Positions 8,041-17,404 of a stretch of 64,000 nucleotides of DNA are shown here, in pieces. Below the pieces are notes generated by a model, which was not told the DNA's origin, did not search any database, and saw nothing but the letters and a program-made list of their open reading frames with translations. The DNA is taken from contig NZ_CP027805.1 in NCBI RefSeq assembly GCF_003072625.1, positions 565,501-629,500 on the forward strand. The letters run 5' to 3'. The DNA is from Limosilactobacillus reuteri (GTDB lineage Bacteria > Bacillota > Bacilli > Lactobacillales > Lactobacillaceae). The number at the start of each line of letters is the position of its first letter. Positions within the stretch are counted from its first letter, which is position 1. The translations under genes and the position numbers were made by a program.

Positions 8041-8448
8041 TTATTTTACGATTTCACAGAATTCAATTGTTTCACTGTTAGGACCTTCAATATTAAAGAA
8101 CTTAATTCCCTTGTCCCAGAAATCAAGATGTTGAACTTCGTCGTCCTTTAATTTGAAACCTTCATCCTTAGCAGCCTTGAAAGCTGCATCAGCATCGCTA
8201 GTATTAAGGGAAATGTGGTTAATAGCACCAGTTTCGTGAACCGCACCGTCACCAGTCCAGATTTCTAAAGTAAGGTGACCGTATTGCATGAAAACAACTT
8301 CATTTCCTTGGTCATCAGTATCAAATTCACCAAGCTTCTTAAAACCAAGCTTTTCCCAAAAAGCAATTGTTTTTGCCATGTCATCGGTTGGAATCCCAAT
8401 GTGTTGTACATCGTCAAAGTAACCTGCTAAACTCTTGTTAAATGCCAT
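8041..8448 (-). CDS. VOC/glyoxalase-fold protein
   Basis: The 135-residue product is a single vicinal-oxygen-chelate domain built from two beta-alpha-beta-beta-beta repeats (VQHIGIPTDDMAKTIAFWEKLGF and AINHISLNTSDADAAFKAAK). Candidate metal ligands are His in VQHIGIP, Glu in LTLEIW, His in INHISL and Glu in ETIEFCEI. This is the set used by lactoylglutathione lyases, although the substrate is not known and such short VOC proteins serve many functions. The ribosome site (AGGAG) precedes ATG 8448. The upstream membrane protein gene ends 24 bases away, so the two may be co-transcribed. Confidence 0.82.
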   Translation of the reverse strand: MAFNKSLAGYFDDVQHIGIPTDDMAKTIAFWEKLGFKKLGEFDTDDQGNEVVFMQYGHLTLEIWTGDGAVHETGAINHISLNTSDADAAFKAAKDEGFKLKDDEVQHLDFWDKGIKFFNIEGPNSETIEFCEIVK

Positions 8449-8472
8449 AATAAATCACTCCTGTATAAACTT

Positions 8473-9216
8473 TTAATTACCAATATCAAGGGCCTGGTGT
8501 TTTAATTTAGGGAAGATATAACGGTCTGCCCAACCAGTAATTGCACCTTGGAAGGCAAGGGCAAATAATGTTCCTAATCCAAAGTTGTAGATACCGCCTT
8601 GCATGAATGCAGCGATAATTGCCATAATTGTTGGTGGAATGTATGATAACCACATCGCAATTGTTGCATTACCATGGCAATAACGGAAACGAATAATTTG
8701 GAAAGGGTCATCAGCGGGGTGTAACACGAGGTTGACACGCTGATAAATTGAAATGGCGGTTCCGATGAAAGCAACCCCTAAGAAGTTAATGAAAACATAT
8801 AGGATAATCATCGGTAAAGTAGTGGCGTCCGGCATAATGCGGTTAAAGATGTCAGAGAACCACTGAATAAAAATAGAAAATGGCAACATGAAAATAAAAT
8901 TACCACCAATTCGTCGCCAGTCCCACTTATGCATCAAAATTGCGTTGAGGACAGAGGTTAACATCCCTAAGACCATGAAAGCCCAAAAAAGGGTCATGGA
9001 ATTATTCCCTAAAACGGCGATCCCCAGGTTGTTTTCTGCGGCTGTCCAATAAGCGGAGCCAAGAAATTGTGGGTGAACGTGTGAACTTGTAACAAGTGTT
9101 AAAACGTTTCCCATTGAGTTAATAACAATTGACAGTGCAAAGTATGCCCAACTAGCAGTTAATGAAATTGTTCGCTCGGCAACTTGACCTTGTACTGGAA
9201 CTTTTTCTTGTTCCAT
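8473..9216 (-). CDS. Multi-pass integral membrane protein, possibly YczE/YitT-like
   Basis: The 247-residue protein has about five or six membrane segments (for example YFALSIVINSMGNVLTLV, LFWAFMVLGMLTSVLNAIL, MIILYVFINFLGVAFIGTAI, IAMWLSYIPPTIMAIIAAFM). The arrangement resembles YczE/YitT-type membrane proteins, sometimes annotated as sugar permeases, but I cannot confirm the family. ATG 9216 was chosen for its site (AAGGGAG). A catabolite-control-type operator lies upstream at 9372-9385, consistent with sugar-regulated expression. Confidence 0.6.
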   Translation of the reverse strand: MEQEKVPVQGQVAERTISLTASWAYFALSIVINSMGNVLTLVTSSHVHPQFLGSAYWTAAENNLGIAVLGNNSMTLFWAFMVLGMLTSVLNAILMHKWDWRRIGGNFIFMLPFSIFIQWFSDIFNRIMPDATTLPMIILYVFINFLGVAFIGTAISIYQRVNLVLHPADDPFQIIRFRYCHGNATIAMWLSYIPPTIMAIIAAFMQGGIYNFGLGTLFALAFQGAITGWADRYIFPKLKHQALDIGN

Positions 9217-9371
9217 TATATTCTCCCTTCCAACTTGACCAATCATTTGGTGAAGTTATTCACTTTCTCTCTACGATGAATAAATTTACAACCATCAAAA
9301 AGGCTTGTCAAACGCTTCACAAGCTGAAATGACGGGATTTGTCCTATATCAAAATTATTGAAACAATTTAC

Positions 9372-9385
9372 TGAAAGCGCAATCA
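9372..9385. promoter_or_regulatory. Candidate CRE operator for CcpA
   Basis: TGAAAGCGCAATCA matches the catabolite-responsive element consensus TGWAARCGYWNWCW at every position. It lies in the 251-base gap between the divergent membrane protein gene (start 9216) and yaaA (start 9468), so it could serve either. No -10/-35 pair could be placed firmly in the gap. A short inverted repeat AGGCTTGT/ACAAGCT is at about 9300-9325; nothing else is recognisable. Confidence 0.55.
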
Positions 9386-9467
9386 TTGAGTGGGCGTAGG
9401 AAACATAAATCTAATTAGACCAATTAGCTGAAAAAGCTTACAAAAAAATTTTGAAAGGATGAGATAT

Positions 9468-10217
9468 GTGAAAATAATCATTTCTCCAGCACGAACAATA
9501 CAAGTTGATACTGACTCCTTATTTTACAAAGATTTGCCGGAATTTCTTCAGCGAACAAAAGACATTTTAGGGTGGATGAGGAGTTTGTCTTATGATGAGT
9601 TACACAAAGTATGGGGGAATTGCAGCTCGCGTTTAGCGATGAAAAATTATCAATGGCTCCAACAAATGGATCTTCATCGAAATCTGACGCCGGCAATTAT
9701 TGCTTTTACTGGTCTGCAATATCAATATATGGCGCCAAGTGTTTTTTCGGATGGTGGGTTAAAATATGTTCAAGACAATTTACGGGTATTATCAGGATTT
9801 TATGGTATTTTACGGCCGTTTGATGGGATAATACCTTATCGCTTAGGGATGGGTGACATGGCGCCAGTGAATGGATATAAGAATCTTTATGACTTTTGGG
9901 GAGATCAACTTTATCGGGAGCTCTATAAGAATAATGATTTAGTAATTAGCTTAGCCTCGGTTGAATACGAAAAAGCAATTACTCCTTATCTACAAACTCA
10001 AGATCGATTTATCAAATGTATTTTTGGGGAAGAAATAGATGGAAAGATAAAACAAAAAGCAACATTAGCTAAAATGGCTCGTGGTAATATGGTGCGATAT
10101 TTAGCAGAAAATCAAATTCAAACAATTGAAGGTGTCAAACAGTTTAATGTCGGCGGGTACCATTTTCGGGAAGATCTGTCTACTGATGAAAAATTAGTTT
10201 TCGAACTGGCAAAGTAA
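9468..10217 (+). CDS. yaaA: Peroxide stress protein YaaA
   Basis: The 249-residue product belongs to the YaaA/UPF0246 (DUF328) family. In E. coli this protein limits free iron and DNA damage during peroxide stress. It has the typical start KIIISPART, the block LTPAIIAFTGLQYQYM, and RPFDGIIPYRLGM with NLYDFWGD. I chose GTG 9468, because AAAGGA at 9454-9459 lies 8 bases upstream and relatives begin MKIIISPA; the ATG at 9459 has no room for a site. It stands alone, between the CRE region and the oxalate genes. Confidence 0.9.
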   Translation: MKIIISPARTIQVDTDSLFYKDLPEFLQRTKDILGWMRSLSYDELHKVWGNCSSRLAMKNYQWLQQMDLHRNLTPAIIAFTGLQYQYMAPSVFSDGGLKYVQDNLRVLSGFYGILRPFDGIIPYRLGMGDMAPVNGYKNLYDFWGDQLYRELYKNNDLVISLASVEYEKAITPYLQTQDRFIKCIFGEEIDGKIKQKATLAKMARGNMVRYLAENQIQTIEGVKQFNVGGYHFREDLSTDEKLVFELAK

Positions 10218-10326
10218 TCATATTATTTGCCAATCTTTTTGAATTACCTTATAAAAGAATTGTATACAAAACTATCAACAGTGCACTGATTCTATTAAAT
10301 TTTTAATGATAGAAAGGAGTCAAATT

Positions 10327-12047
10327 ATGGTAGGCGATTCTTTAAATAAGACAGGTGCCAATTTATTAATCAAGGCCTTGCAAAAGAATAATATTAACCG
10401 GATGTATGGAATAGTTGGGATCCCAGTAACCGATTTAGCGCGGCTCGCTGAATTACGCGGAATGAAATATTATGGTTTTCGCCGTGAAGATTCAGCAGTT
10501 AATGCTGCCGCAGCAACTGGTTACTTAACACAAAAGCCTGGCGTTGCATTAACTGTTTCAGCACCCGGTTTTTTGAATGGATTAACAGCTTTAGCTCAAG
10601 CTACTAAGAATTATTTTCCGTTGATTATGATTTCAGGTTCGTCTGAACGCCATATTATTAACTTATCACAGGGCGATTATGAAGGGCTCGACCAATATAA
10701 TGCGGCGAAACCCTTCTGCAAAAAAGCTTATCGGGTTGATCGAGCAGAAGATATGGGATTAGCTGTTGCAAGAGCCATTCGGACAGCAGTTTCCGGTCGC
10801 CCTGGTGGTGTTTATCTTGATATTCCAGCTGGCACAATTGTTCAAGAAGATGATGCTGCTGATCAATCTAATTTAGGTGTTTATAAGTTAGTTGATCCTG
10901 CCCCTAAGCAGGTGCCTAATAATGAAGCAATATCACGAGCGGTTGATTTAATCAAGAATGCAAAAAAGCCCCTTATTATTTTAGGAAAAGGGGCTGCCTA
11001 TGATCGGACCGAAAAACAAGTGCAACAATTAGTAGCTGAAACGAATATTCCATTTTTGCCAATGTCGATGGCAAAAGGGCTAATTCCAGATGATAGTCCT
11101 CATTCTGCTGCAGCGGCTCGTTCTCTTTCACTACGGAATGCCGACGTAGTAATTGTAATTGGTGCCCGTTTAAACTGGATGCTTTCATATGGGGATGCAC
11201 CACAATTTAACCTGCAAGCAAAATTTGTTCAGCTAGACATTGATGCCACGCAGTTTGATTCCTCACAGCCAATTAGTGCCCCGCTCCAAGGAGGCCTTAA
11301 GTCGATTTTAGATAAATTGGTTCCAGTGCTATTGGCAACTGGATATCAAGCGCCCGAAGCATGGTTAGAGCAAATTGCGCAAGATACTAAGAAAAATGAC
11401 AAAAAGTTTGCGCAACGAATTGCTAATGGTAAAGTAGCATAAAAATTTGGCCATTATGGAGCAATTGCGCCTATTGCTGAATACTTCCAACAACATCCTG
11501 ATACTTATCTAGTCAGTGAGGGGGCTAATACGCTTGACATTGGACGAGATATGATTGGAATGCAGCTCCCCCGTCATCGGCTCGATACGGGAACTTGGGA
11601 CGTCATGGGTGTTGGCCTTGGTTATGCAATTGCTGCGGCGGTTGAAACAGGAAAACATGTTGTTGCGCTCGATGGCGATAGTGCATTTGGTTTTGATGGG
11701 ATGGAGATTGAAACGATTTGCCGATTACGGTCGTTATTATCAATAATGGTGGAATTTATAACGGAATCGGCCAAGTTGTTCCCAGTCAACTTGGGTCAAC
11801 TACTCTTGATCCAACTGCAAGGTATGATTTAATTGCAAAGGCCTTTGGTGGTGATAATTATTTTGTAAGTAATTACGATGAGATGAAAAATGTTTTTGCA
11901 AGAGCTGTTGACTCGGGACGACCAAATATTATTAATGTTCAAATTGCACCATCGATGGGAAAAGAATCTGGGCATATTGGGAATCTAAATCCAAAGCTTA
12001 ATTTACAACCACTTGAAGAAAATGAGAGGAGCAATCATAATGACTGA
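10327..12047 (+). pseudogene. oxc: Oxalyl-CoA decarboxylase gene, inactivated
   Basis: Oxc is a thiamine-diphosphate enzyme that turns oxalyl-CoA into formyl-CoA and CO2. The N-terminal pyrimidine-binding region (YGIVGIPVTDLARLAE, FRREDSAVNAAAATGY) and the C-terminal cofactor motif ([14 protein letters not shown]) are recognisable. The gene is broken twice: TAA at 11440-11442 after residue 371, in frame within otherwise good coding sequence (KVA-stop-KFGHYGA), and a -1 type frameshift near 11720 between ETICR and [11 protein letters not shown]. The shift sits at a TGCCGATTA-like repeat and fits a 10-base deletion. Start ATG 10327 has AAGGAG 7 bases upstream. Rebuilt length is about 576 residues, normal for the family. 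The end overlaps frc by 8 bases. Confidence 0.9.
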
Positions 12048-13371
12048 ACAAAGTGAAAATGCCCCATTAAAGGGAATTAAAGTTGTTGACTGGACGCAGG
12101 TTCAATTGGGGCCTTCCTGTACTCAGCTTTTAGCATGGCTAGGAGCGGAAGTTATTAAAATTGAACGGACTAATACCGGAGATCCAACTCGTAATGAACT
12201 GCTTGATATTAAAGATTCATGGAGCCTTTATTATTTACAATTAAACGCAAACAAAAAATCATTAACTCTTGATATTAAAACTCCAGAAGGTCAAAAAATA
12301 ATGTATGACTTACTCAAGAAGGCTGATGTTTTTGTGGAGAACATCAGGCCTGGTGCGGCGACTAGGGCAGGCTTTGGCTGGGAAAAAGTACACAAATTAA
12401 ATCCGCGTTTAATTATGGCCTCGTTAAAAGGGTTTAATAAGGGATCACGTTTTGCCAATGTAAAAGCCTTTGAACCGGTTGCGCAATCTGCTGGTGGTGT
12501 GGCTTCGGCAACGGGATGGAGTGAAGGAGATGCAAATATCCCAACACAGTCAGCAGCGGCATTAGGAGATTCTAATTCTGGAATGCATTTAACGATTGCA
12601 ATTTTAGCTGCTTTGCTACAACGAGAGCACACTGGTAAAGGGAGCTATGTTTATCAGTCAATGCAGGATGCGGTTATTAACCTTTGTCGGATTAAATTGA
12701 GGGATCAATTGATGTTAGACAATCTCGGAGCATTGCCATTCTATGCAGTCTATCCTAACTATAAATGGGGAAAAGCAATCCCCAGGGCCGAAAATAGTGA
12801 AGGTGGACAAGTGATTGGCTGAACTTATAAGGCAAAAGGTTGGGAAACGGATCCTAATGCCTATGTTTATATTGTTATCCAAAATAAAAACAAAAGCTGG
12901 GAGACAATTGCTAATACGATGGGCCATCCTGAATGGGCTACTGATGAACGCTTTAAGGATTGGGAACATTGCCAGCTCCATAAGCAAGAAATTTACCCCT
13001 TGATTGAATCGTATACCAAGAATTACAATAAGTATGAGTTAACTAAAAAACTTGGAGAGGCTGGTATACCAGTTGGTCCAGTTTTAGATTGGCACGAGCT
13101 TGAAAATGATCCAGACTTAAATAAAGATGGCACCCTGGTTAAGATTAATCAGGGAGGAAATCGTGGCGAATTTAAGACGGTGGGGATGTCGTTTACGATG
13201 TCAAACTATAAACCAACCTATAAGCGAGCCCCAGATCTTGGTGAAAATAATAAAGAGATTCTATCTTCGCTTGGTTATGATCCTGAACAAATTGAAGAAT
13301 TAGTAGCTAAGGGCGTAATTTCAAAAGTAGAAAAGCCTCATAATCCACGGACAAAAGTTATTAAGGATTAA
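12040..13371 (+). pseudogene. frc: Formyl-CoA:oxalate CoA-transferase gene with an internal TGA
   Basis: Frc moves CoA from formyl-CoA to oxalate, supplying Oxc. The frame from ATG 12040 (site AGAGGA) runs 443 codons to TAA 13371, the family's normal size, except for TGA at 12820-12822 (codon 261), in the context GQVIG-stop-TYKAKGW. Family features are clear: KGIKVVDWTQVQLGP, IKIERTNTGDPTR, the catalytic Asp in SAAALGDSNSGMH, and a C-terminal EAGIPVGPVLDW. TGG (Trp) to TGA is the likely change. It is coupled to oxc by an ATGACTGA overlap. A 260-residue N-terminal product would lack the interlocked C-terminal part. Confidence 0.9.
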
Positions 13372-13393
13372 CTGTGGTTTATGCTGATAAAAG

Positions 13394-13432
13394 AAAAGAG
13401 ATCGGAAAATTGAATTTTTCGGTCTCTTTTGC
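13394..13432 (+). terminator. Terminator after frc
   Basis: AAAAGAGATCGGAAAA (13394-13409) pairs with TTTTTCGGTCTCTTTT (13415-13430, one wobble). It ends the oxalate pair. Confidence 0.8.
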
Positions 13433-13598
13433 ATCTTTGAAGATATGTTATTTTTTATATTGTTCGCTTTTTTCGGATGTCAGTATTGTTTTTTTAGGTT
13501 GTTTTTAGAATTTTTATGAAATAAAACGAATATTGATGTTGAAAAAAGGATAATTATATGTAACAATCACACTATCATATTTATTTGGGGTGTGTATT

Positions 13599-14933
13599 TT
13601 GGAAGAAACACGAACAATCGACTTTTTCGACCGAACTTTTAATTTGTCAGAGAATAATACGAACATTAAGCAAGAATGCTTAGCTGGATTGACGACTTTT
13701 GTTTCAATGGCCTATATTCTTTTTGTTAATCCAAGCGTTTTAGGAGTAGCCGGAATGGATAAAGGGGCGGTTTTTACTGCAACTGCTTTATCAGCAATTA
13801 TTGGCTGCTTTTTGATGGGAATTTTGGCTAATTATCCAATTGCGATTGCTCCGGGATTAGGTGATAATGCTTTCTTCACTTATTCGGTTGTATTGGCAAT
13901 GGGAATTCCATGGCAAAAGGCAATGGCTGGTGTTTTTGTTGCCTCTGTCTTGTTTACGATCTTGTCTTTCCTTAAAGTGCGGGAGATTGTAATTAATGCT
14001 ATTCCTAAAAATTTGAAATACGCAATGGCTGCGGGGATAGGAATATTTATCTCTTTTGTTGGTTTGCAGGGTGGTGGAATCATTGTTTCAAGTAAATCAT
14101 CACTAGTTGAATTAGGATCGCTGACGGTTCCTACAACCTGGATTACAATTTTTGGAATTTTCTTGATTGCAATTTTAATGGTCAAAAAGGTTCCAGGAGC
14201 AATTTTTATCGGCTTAGTTGCAACAACGCTTCTTGGTTTATTAACGGGATTGGTTAAGATGCCGGATCATTTAATTTCAATGGCTCCTAGCTTAGAACCG
14301 ACTTTTGGAGTAGGGATTAAGTTCTTGCCAACAATGACTGATCCGAAGATGTGGGCTGTTGTCTTAATCTTCTTATTGGTGGCTTTCTTTGACACTGCTG
14401 GAACCTTAGTTGGGTTAGCCCAAGAAGCAGGATTAATGAAAGATAACAAAATGCCCCGGATTGGTCGGGCTTTAATGGCCGATTCGCTTTCGATGTTAGG
14501 AGGGGCGGTAATGGGAACAACCCCAACTTCTGCATATGTTGAATCTTCAGCTGGTATTGCGGTTGGTGGGAAAACTGGTCTGACTGCGATTGTAACAGGA
14601 ACTCTTTTCATTTTAAGTATGGCTTTTTCTCCTTTGCTTGAAGTTGTTACTACTCAAGTGACCGCCGCTGCTTTAATTGTGGTCGGAGTATTGATGGTTT
14701 CCGCCTTGAAAGATATCGAATGGGATAAATTTGAAATTGCACTGCCGTCATTCTTGGTTGCTATTGGAATTCCGCTAACTTATAACATTTCTTATGGGAT
14801 TGCATTTGGCTTTCTTACGTATCCAATCTTGATGGTTGCCGCAGGACGTCGCAAAGAAGTAAATGTTGTAATGTGGAGCATGTTTTTTGTTTTTATTGCA
14901 TTGCTGTATATTTTGAATGTTTTGCCGAAATAA
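13599..14933 (+). CDS. NCS2-family purine permease (AzgA type)
   Basis: This 444-residue inner-membrane protein is a nucleobase:cation symporter of the AzgA branch (guanine, hypoxanthine or adenine uptake). Typical blocks are ECLAGLTTFVSMAYILFVNP, APGLGDNAFFTYSV, LLVAFFDTAGTLVGLAQEAG and the signature GTTPTSAYVESSAGIAVGGKTG split by hydrophobic segments; about 12-14 segments are expected. I chose TTG 13599 because GGGGTG lies 6 bases upstream; the GTG at 13590 would overlap it. I looked for a purine riboswitch in 13431-13598 and saw none. It is an intact single gene between two terminators inside an otherwise decaying block. Confidence 0.88.
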   Translation: MEETRTIDFFDRTFNLSENNTNIKQECLAGLTTFVSMAYILFVNPSVLGVAGMDKGAVFTATALSAIIGCFLMGILANYPIAIAPGLGDNAFFTYSVVLAMGIPWQKAMAGVFVASVLFTILSFLKVREIVINAIPKNLKYAMAAGIGIFISFVGLQGGGIIVSSKSSLVELGSLTVPTTWITIFGIFLIAILMVKKVPGAIFIGLVATTLLGLLTGLVKMPDHLISMAPSLEPTFGVGIKFLPTMTDPKMWAVVLIFLLVAFFDTAGTLVGLAQEAGLMKDNKMPRIGRALMADSLSMLGGAVMGTTPTSAYVESSAGIAVGGKTGLTAIVTGTLFILSMAFSPLLEVVTTQVTAAALIVVGVLMVSALKDIEWDKFEIALPSFLVAIGIPLTYNISYGIAFGFLTYPILMVAAGRRKEVNVVMWSMFFVFIALLYILNVLPK

Positions 14934-14977
14934 AAAGAGATCTAAGCAAGTTGTTATGCTTGTTTAGATCTCTTTAT
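14934..14977. terminator. Bidirectional terminator between permease and gadB
   Basis: A 17-bp stem (AAAGAGATCTAAGCAAG at 14934-14950, complement at 14959-14975) has A and T runs on both sides. It serves the permease gene and the convergent gadB gene. Confidence 0.9.
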
Positions 14978-14992
14978 TAATTATTCTAAGGT

Positions 14993-16399
14993 TTAATGAG
15001 TGAAACCATACTTTTTAAGCTCAGTTGTTTTATGTCCTACTAATGTTGAATTATTTAAAGCTTCGATATCGCGCTTCATATCATCAATAAATTCGTGAAC
15101 TCTACTCATTTCGAAATCAGCACGACATACTATTCGTTGTACTTCAATTGTATCTAAGTTCTTTGGAAGTGGGTAAGCAGGAACTTGCCATCCTTGCATA
15201 CGCAATCTATCAGCTAAATCATACAACGACCAGTCTTGTGCAGTTAAGTCTTTTAACTTGTAACAAATAATTGGAATTTGAGAACCATCATTAACTATTT
15301 CGAACATACCCATTTTTTGAATTTCTGTTGCTAAGTAAACTGCAACGTCATGGGTACGTTTTTGAATCTTTTTATATCCTTCAAAGCCAAAACGAACGAA
15401 ATTGTAGTATTGCCCAATTATTTGTGAGGCACTGTGTGAGAAATTAATTGCCATTGTTGGTAATTCTCCTCCTAAGTAGCTAACTTTGAAAATTAGCTTG
15501 TCAGGTAGGAATTTTTTATCACGCCATAATACCCAACCAATACTAGGATAAACTAAACCATACTTGTGGCCTGACGCGTTAATTGAAACAACATTCTTTA
15601 GTTGGAAGTCCCATTTAATGTCAGGTTCCATAAATGGAGCATAGAATCCACCAGAAGCAGCGTCAACGTGAATATAGACTTTGTAATCTGTTGTCTTGTT
15701 GTATTCTTCAACTAGATCATTTAATTTTGCAATATCGTCATAACGACCGGTGTAAGTAATTCCCATAATCCCTACGATACCGATAGTATATTCATCGACG
15801 TAATCCATAACTGTATTCATATTAAGCGATTGGTGCTCTTCATCCATTGGAACTGTCCGTAGCTCAACATCAAAATATGTTGCAAATTTTTCCCAACAAA
15901 TTTGATATCCAGAAGATATTACTAAGTTTGGCTTTCGGGCATTAATATCAAGCCCTAATTTTTTGGCTCGTTCTCGCCAAGCAAACTTCATTGCTAAACC
16001 ACCAAGCATACAACCTTCAGAAGATCCCACTGTTAAAGTTCCCATATAGTCTTCATCTTTTTGACCGTGCCATAATTTAGCAATAATATTTACACAACGG
16101 TTTTCAAGTTCAGCTGTTCGTGGATATTCTGATTTATCAATGGCATTTTTTTGCATTGTTTCTGCCATAATTTGAGTAGCTTTTGGTTCCATATAAGTTT
16201 GACAAAAAGTAGCCAGATTTTCACGAGCATTTCCTTCATCAATTAATTGATCTTTGACAATTCGATAAGCAATTTCTGGAGGAACAGGTTCCTTATTTAA
16301 TTCATATTTTGATAGTGCGTGATCAGAGGTGTATGAACCGAAAATGGGATCTAACACATCACGTTTTTCTTAATCATTTTTTCCGTATAATCCTGCCAT
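14993..16399 (-). pseudogene. gadB: Glutamate decarboxylase gene with a stop at codon 10
   Basis: GadB is the pyridoxal-phosphate enzyme that decarboxylates glutamate to GABA and consumes a proton. The true start is ATG 16397-16399 behind CTAGGAGG. Codon 10 is TAA (16370-16372), in the context GLYGKND-stop-EKRDVLDP, where relatives have Lys. The remaining 458 codons are intact, including the cofactor lysine in SINASGHKYGLVYP and HVDAASGGFYAPF. Internal initiation at GTG 16355-16357 could give a 454-residue protein, but I see no ribosome site there. The gene also seems to have lost its promoter, since the antiporter gene normally upstream is reduced to a stub. Confidence 0.88.
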
Positions 16400-16416
16400 A
16401 GATAAAACCTCCTAGG

Positions 16417-16562
16417 TTAATTTGCTGAATGCTTTTTTTCATCTGAATTTGTAATAATATGATGTTCTCCTCGAGCAATTGGTGGGGTAGTTGGGTTAAC
16501 GTCTTTTGCAAGTAAATGCTTAGGGGTACTAATCGAATGATGATTGTGCTTTAAATAATACT
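16417..16562 (-). pseudogene. 3' remnant of a gadC-like antiporter gene
   Basis: Directly upstream of gadB on the minus strand is an open stretch encoding the last 47 or so residues of a glutamate:GABA antiporter. It ends in PPIARGEHHIITNSDEKKHSAN and then TAA 16417-16419. The PPIARGE..HI motif is shared with the plus-strand gadC end (PPIARGEFHIV), but the sequences differ, so this is a second paralogue. Everything upstream is gone; the open frame ends around 16562, where plus-strand gadC sequence begins. Confidence 0.75.
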
Positions 16563-17404
16563 CATATTAGGAGCATTTTCATATGTTATTAATTGGCCAG
16601 CCCTAGATGCTAATCCAACAGTTAATTTTTTTGAGTTTTGGTTATTAGTTTTTTCACAATGTGGTGGTACTAAATATACGGCTCGAATTGCAAAATGGGG
16701 CTTTAGTTTAGGTATTTTACTCCCGTCCATTTGTTTAATTGCACTTGCTATTTGGTATGTAGTTAAAGGTGGCCCGTTACAAGTAAAGTTTACTCCGAAA
16801 GCATTTATTCTTGATTTTGCTAGATTAAATACAATGGTAGTATTCGTCTCTTTTATTCTAGCTTATATGGGAGTTGAGGCTTCAGCTACCCACATCAATG
16901 AGCTTAAAAATCCTAAGCGAAATTATCCCTTGGCAATGTTTATATTAGTTATTCTTGCTATTTGCCTAGATACTTTTGGTGGATTTGCGGTAGCAGCAGT
17001 TGTTCCGCAAAAAGAACTATCATTAAGTGCTGGGGTTGACCAAGTTTTTAAGTATTTAATTTATTACCAAGATCCACACTTGGCTTTACTTGTTAAAATT
17101 ATCGCCTTAGCTTTATCCCTTGGTGTAATGGCAGAAATTAGTTCATGGGTTGTTGGGCCGTCACGTGGAATGTTCGCTGCTGCTCAACGAGAAATTATTC
17201 CTAAATACTTCCGTGAAACAAATAAGCATAAAGTTCCGGTTCTATTAATTATTACCCAAGGAATTGTAGTTTCAGTTTGGGATGGTGTTTTAACTTTTGG
17301 TGGTGGCAGTAGTAATGTTTCATTTTTCGTTGCTATGTCTTTAACGGTTGTTATTTATTTAAGTGCTTATTTACTATTCTTTGCTGGTTATATTGATTTA
17401 ATTT
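16555..17404 (+). pseudogene. gadC: Glutamate:GABA antiporter gene, middle fragment
   Basis: The frame is open from about 16555 and encodes the middle of an APC-family glutamate:GABA antiporter (INWPALDANPTVNFFEFW, LAYMGVEASATHINELKNP, VVGPSRGMFAAAQ, YLSAYLLFFAGYIDLI). The N-terminal part (roughly 100-150 residues), start codon and promoter are missing. The fragment is cut at 17404 by an IS copy. With the IS and one TTT repeat removed, codon ATT-TTT-AAA is restored and the frame continues into 18471-18850. GadC would export GABA in exchange for glutamate and work with GadB. Confidence 0.88.

Noticed and set aside
13431-13598. Purine riboswitch before the NCS2 permease
   Set aside because: The region is AT-rich and lacks the conserved three-way junction and loop sequences; I could not find an aptamer.
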